Below are positions 60,715 through 64,000 of a DNA stretch of 64,000 bases, piece by piece; within the stretch, counting starts at the first letter, position 1; the number at the start of each line of letters is the position of its first letter. Source of the stretch: Giesbergeria sp. (GTDB lineage Bacteria; Pseudomonadota; Gammaproteobacteria; Burkholderiales; Burkholderiaceae_C); contig NZ_JAQUCA010000003.1 in assembly GCF_028686475.1 (NCBI RefSeq), positions 124,001 through 188,000 of the forward strand, in the 5' to 3' direction. The position numbers and the translations under genes were made by a program. The notes below the pieces were generated by a model. It did no database searches and was not told where the DNA came from. It saw only the letters and a list, made by a program, of their open reading frames with translations.

Positions 60715-60834
60715 GCATCATGGCAATGTAAGCGCTAAAGGATAAGCGCTTGGCAGCAATTGTCCCCAAAATGTCCTTCGCTTTGCCAGCAAAAAAACAA
60801 TCACTCTTGCATAATCGGCCAAGGATATTGCACC

Positions 60835-63456
60835 GTGCTCAACCGCCTTCGCCTTTTTAACCGCTCACCATGCCATGCTGGCCTGTGGTCTTTTGTCTGT
60901 ATGGCGCTGTGCTGTGCAGCATGGATTTGGAAATTAGAGCAACAAGATTTGGCCCAGCAACGCGAGCAGGTGTCTGGCTTGGCGGGCGACTACGCGCGCG
61001 CTTTGCAGCGCAGCATAGATTCGGCTTTGTCTGCCAACAACGTACTGGTGGCCTTGGTGCGCCAAAGCCAAGGTGAAGTGCCCAAGTTTGAATCCATCGG
61101 CGAACAGCTATTGCCCTTTTACCCCGGCATCATCGCACTGGCTTTGGCCCCGGATGGCATTGTGCAAAGGGTGGTGCCCTTGCAAGGCAACGAGGCCTTG
61201 TTGGGCTTTAACCAGTTACAAAACTCTGAGCAAGGTGCCGAGGCAGAACTGGCCCGCGACAGTGGCCAACTGACCTTGGCCGGGCCGCTGCCCTTGGTGC
61301 AAGGGGGCATCGGGCTGGTAGGGCGCCATCCAGTCTATTTGGCCGATTTGGTCAATGGAGGGCGTTATTTTTGGGGCTTTACCACCGTCACTATTCGCAT
61401 TGCCGACGTGTTGGCCGCAGCCAATTTACCCAGCTTAGAAGAGCGCGGCTACCATTACCGTTTAGCACGCCTGCTGCCCCATACCGGACAAGAGCAAGAC
61501 ATCAGCCTGTCTAAGCTGCCGCCCGGCGCGTCTGCGGTAGTGCAAACTTTGTCTTTGGCCAATGGCCAATGGTTTTTGGCGGTAACCCCGGCGCACGGCT
61601 GGGGCAGTCCGTTGCGGCTGCTGGGGCGCGCTTTGCTGGGCTTGTTGTTTAGTGGATTGGTGGGCTATGTGGTGCGCTTATTGCTGCAACTCAAGGCGCA
61701 CGAAAAAGACCTAGAGTCTTTGGTGCAAGCACGTACCGCCGAGATTTTTAGCACCCAACAGCAACTGCAAGCCACGGTCGATGCCATTCCCGATATTTTG
61801 TTAGAACTCGACGACGATGGCCGTTTTTTGCAAATTGACAACGTCCATGCCCACGCTTTGGCAGCTCCTGCGGCACGCTTGTTAGGACACCCGCTGTGGG
61901 AGGTCCTGCCCGAAGGGGCCAGCAACACCCTCATGACTGCTTTGGCCGAGGCCCGGCAGCAAGGCTGCTCTAGCGGGCAGCAAGTATGCCTGAACATTCC
62001 TGACGAGGGCCAACGTTGGTTTGAGCTGTCCGTGGCGCGCAAGGCCGCCACGGGCGACAGTGCGCCCGGCTATGTGCTGCTGGCGCGTGACATTACTGAG
62101 CAACACGCTGCACTAGAAAAAATTGAGCATTTGGCCCATTTTGACCACCTCACTGGCCTGCCCAACCGCGCCTTGCTGGCCGAGCGGGCGGCGCAAACCA
62201 TCGCGCAGCAACGCGACAGTGGCGGCACGCTGGCGGTGTTGTTCTTGGATTTGGACCACTTCAAAAACGTCAATGACTCGCTGGGGCACCGTTTGGGCGA
62301 TGTGTTGCTACTCACCTTGGGCCAACGGCTGCAAAATTTGGCACGGCCCCAAGACACCGTATCGCGTTTGGGTGGCGATGAATTTTTGCTGCTGGTGCCC
62401 GACACTGGACCCGAAGCAGCGGCACAACTGGCCACCGAGGTGTTGCAAAGCCTGTCACAACCCTGCCAAATTGATGGCCACGAACTGAGCACCACCCTCT
62501 CGCTGGGCATTTCTATCTTCCCCAAAGATGGGGAGCATTTTGACACCCTGTACCAGCGCGCCGATGCCGCCATGTACCGCGCCAAACGCAGTGGGCGCAA
62601 CCGTTACAGCTTCTTTACCGCAGATTTAGAAGCCTCCTCGGCGCGCGCCCTGCTGCTAGAAAATGCCTTGCACCGGGCGCTAGAGCGGCAACAATTTGCC
62701 CTGCACTACCAAGCCCAAGTTTCCTTGCAAACCGGCCACATCATTGGGGCCGAGGCTTTGTTGCGCTGGCAACACCCCGAGCTGGGCGCTATCTCGCCAG
62801 CAGAATTTATCCCGATTGCCGAAAACAGCGGCATGATTGTGGCGATTGGCGAGTGGGTGCTGGCCACCGCCACCCGCGATGCCAAGCGTTGGTTAGACCA
62901 AGGCTGGGGACTCAACACCGTAGCCGTCAACCTATCGGCGGTGCAGTTTCGCCATCCCCAACTGCTAGAGATGGTGTCGCGTTGCCTGACAGAAGCCCAA
63001 CTGCCCGGCCAACACATCGAGTTAGAACTGACCGAGGGGGCCGCGATTGACGACCCAGCGTCCGCGCTGGAAGTCATGACGCAATTGCACCAGTGCGGGG
63101 CGCATCTGTCGATGGACGACTTTGGCACCGGCTACTCCTCGCTCAACCAGCTCAAGCGCTTTCCACTGGGCAAGCTCAAAATTGACCAATCTTTTGTGCG
63201 CGATGTGGGCGAAGATGCCAGCGACCGCGCCATCGTCACGGCCATCATCCACATGGCCCAAGCCTTGGGCTTACGCACCACTGCCGAAGGGGTAGAAACC
63301 GAAGTGCAGCGCCAGTTTTTGCTAGAACAAGGCTGCGATGAAGGTCAAGGCTATTTGTTTAGCCGTCCACTGCCCACACCCGCCTTTGAGGCCCTACTAC
63401 AACAACAACGGCCCATGCCCAGCGCTGCGCCAGCGCCCGCAGTAGCAGCTGTCTAA
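60835..63456 (+). CDS. CHASE-PAS-GGDEF-EAL c-di-GMP signalling protein
   Basis: An 873-residue inner-membrane protein. TM1 lies near 15-33, a periplasmic CHASE domain at about 55-260 (VRQSQGEVPKFESIGEQL), TM2 near 275-295 and a PAS domain at about 315-430. A GGDEF domain follows, with active motif RLGGDEF near residue 513 and the RxxD site RPQD. The EAL domain keeps EALLRW near 639, ELELTEG, DDFGTGYSSL, KIDQSFV and EGVET. Both catalytic motifs are intact, so it could make or degrade c-di-GMP depending on the signal. The start is a GTG at 60835 with AAGGA nine bases before. It is divergent from ppk1. Confidence 0.92.
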   Translation: MLNRLRLFNRSPCHAGLWSFVCMALCCAAWIWKLEQQDLAQQREQVSGLAGDYARALQRSIDSALSANNVLVALVRQSQGEVPKFESIGEQLLPFYPGIIALALAPDGIVQRVVPLQGNEALLGFNQLQNSEQGAEAELARDSGQLTLAGPLPLVQGGIGLVGRHPVYLADLVNGGRYFWGFTTVTIRIADVLAAANLPSLEERGYHYRLARLLPHTGQEQDISLSKLPPGASAVVQTLSLANGQWFLAVTPAHGWGSPLRLLGRALLGLLFSGLVGYVVRLLLQLKAHEKDLESLVQARTAEIFSTQQQLQATVDAIPDILLELDDDGRFLQIDNVHAHALAAPAARLLGHPLWEVLPEGASNTLMTALAEARQQGCSSGQQVCLNIPDEGQRWFELSVARKAATGDSAPGYVLLARDITEQHAALEKIEHLAHFDHLTGLPNRALLAERAAQTIAQQRDSGGTLAVLFLDLDHFKNVNDSLGHRLGDVLLLTLGQRLQNLARPQDTVSRLGGDEFLLLVPDTGPEAAAQLATEVLQSLSQPCQIDGHELSTTLSLGISIFPKDGEHFDTLYQRADAAMYRAKRSGRNRYSFFTADLEASSARALLLENALHRALERQQFALHYQAQVSLQTGHIIGAEALLRWQHPELGAISPAEFIPIAENSGMIVAIGEWVLATATRDAKRWLDQGWGLNTVAVNLSAVQFRHPQLLEMVSRCLTEAQLPGQHIELELTEGAAIDDPASALEVMTQLHQCGAHLSMDDFGTGYSSLNQLKRFPLGKLKIDQSFVRDVGEDASDRAIVTAIIHMAQALGLRTTAEGVETEVQRQFLLEQGCDEGQGYLFSRPLPTPAFEALLQQQRPMPSAAPAPAVAAV

Positions 63457-63548
63457 GGGCAAGCCCCATACAGCCCAATGGGCTGCTACACTTTGCTTTA
63501 CAAACCACTACGATAGCCCGTTTGACCAGCTGCCAGCACCGGCACCCC

Positions 63549-64000
63549 ATGCCCGATTTACACGAAGACCCTTCTGCTGCTACCGCGCCACCGTTGGCCA
63601 CCGACCCCACCTGGCTACGCACCCTGCGTGAACACCAGGTTTTGCTCGACAACGCCGGCGTGGGCATCGTGTTTATCCGAGACCGGGTGGTGGTGCGCGC
63701 CAATGCCCGCTATGCCGAAATTTTTGGTTACCGCTCACACCAAGACTTGATTGGCCAAGGCAGTGTCGGTTTTTACCCCGACCAAGATGCCTTTCGGGCT
63801 TTAGGGCGTGCCTCCTACCCAGTCATGTCGCGCGGACGCACCTACCATACCGAACGGCAAATGCGCCGCTGCGATGGCAGCCTGTTTTGGGCGCGGCTAA
63901 CCGGCACCCTGATTAATCCACAAGACACCTCCGAAGGCTCCGTCTGGATTATTGACAACATCGACGCCCAAAGAAGCATCCAATGCCAACTAGAGGCGGC
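63549..64000 (+). CDS. PAS-domain signalling protein, N-terminal part (partial)
   Basis: The frame opens with ATG at 63549 and runs off the window without a stop, giving at least 150 residues. After an acidic lead (about 1-25) comes a PAS domain (VLLDNAGVGIVFIRDRVVV, then ANARYAEIFGYRS, then MRRCDGSLFWARL). The end, DNIDAQRSIQCQLEAA, is the typical linker into a further PAS, GGDEF or kinase domain. It lies 92 bases after the CHASE-GGDEF-EAL gene on the same strand and is probably another c-di-GMP or two-component protein. It has no visible membrane segment. Confidence 0.8.
   Translation, partial: MPDLHEDPSAATAPPLATDPTWLRTLREHQVLLDNAGVGIVFIRDRVVVRANARYAEIFGYRSHQDLIGQGSVGFYPDQDAFRALGRASYPVMSRGRTYHTERQMRRCDGSLFWARLTGTLINPQDTSEGSVWIIDNIDAQRSIQCQLEA

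Noticed and set aside
60650-60769. Longer ppk1 N-terminus
   Set aside because: It is not needed for the family core, and the ATG at 60709 would overlap the Pho-box-like site.
63471-63485. CAGCCC-AAT-GGGCTG hairpin after the CHASE-GGDEF-EAL gene as a terminator
   Set aside because: It is short and has no T-run; not strong enough to list as a terminator.

Overview
The window is a gene-dense, moderately GC-rich stretch of a betaproteobacterial chromosome, most likely from the Comamonadaceae (Burkholderiales). The placement rests on protein types and gene order: yebC-purD-hemF...rsfS-rlmH-maf-rng, dxs-ispA beside a Rieske oxygenase, trxA-rho-rpmE2, pstSCAB-phoU-phoB-phoR divergent from ppx, and a betaproteobacterial flhDC. 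I see no rRNA, tRNA, CRISPR array, insertion sequence or prophage.

Layout. 1-2.6 kb: the end of a class I fumarase, murI, a YgjP-type metallopeptidase and an unknown acidic protein. 2.6-14.6 kb: a membrane PAS-GGDEF cyclase, then a long minus-strand run (yebC, purD, hemF, siaA, siaB, siaC, siaD, rsfS, rlmH, maf, rng). In it a complete SiaABCD signalling operon sits between hemF and rsfS, where relatives usually carry nadD. 14.7-25.3 kb: a glycine-rich membrane protein, a threonine/serine dehydratase, a periplasmic-sensor GGDEF-EAL protein, dxs, ispA, a Rieske oxygenase, an orphan HNH nuclease of foreign look and an EamA exporter. 25.4-35.1 kb: a 1214-residue secreted metallopeptidase with duplicated C-terminal modules, flhDC, a cyclophilin-DUF4214 fusion, flgO with a partner lipoprotein, an AI-2E-type transporter and a MoxR ATPase. 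35.2-45.4 kb: a chemoreceptor, a small phosphate-binding-like protein and a porin, then cobT, a flavin reductase, cobQ, fimV and an HI0933-type flavoprotein. 45.5-49.6 kb: trxA, rho, rpmE2 and a polytopic membrane protein. 49.6-60.7 kb: the Pho block (phoR, phoB, phoU, pstB, pstA, pstC, pstS, ppx, sixA, ppk1). 60.8-64 kb: a CHASE-PAS-GGDEF-EAL protein and the start of another PAS protein.

Two themes tie the window together. The first is phosphate and polyphosphate: pst uptake, PhoBR, Ppx, SixA and Ppk1 are contiguous, and Pho-box-like direct repeats (11-bp period) lie before pstS, ppx and ppk1. The second is the switch between motile and attached life: flhDC, flgO, a chemoreceptor, FimV, four complete GGDEF or GGDEF-EAL proteins and the SiaABCD phospho-switch all bear on c-di-GMP, flagella or surface behaviour. 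Housekeeping calls are secure. Functions for the accessory genes (cyclophilin-DUF4214, HNH nuclease, glycine-rich membrane protein, FlgO-linked lipoprotein) are inferred from domains only.
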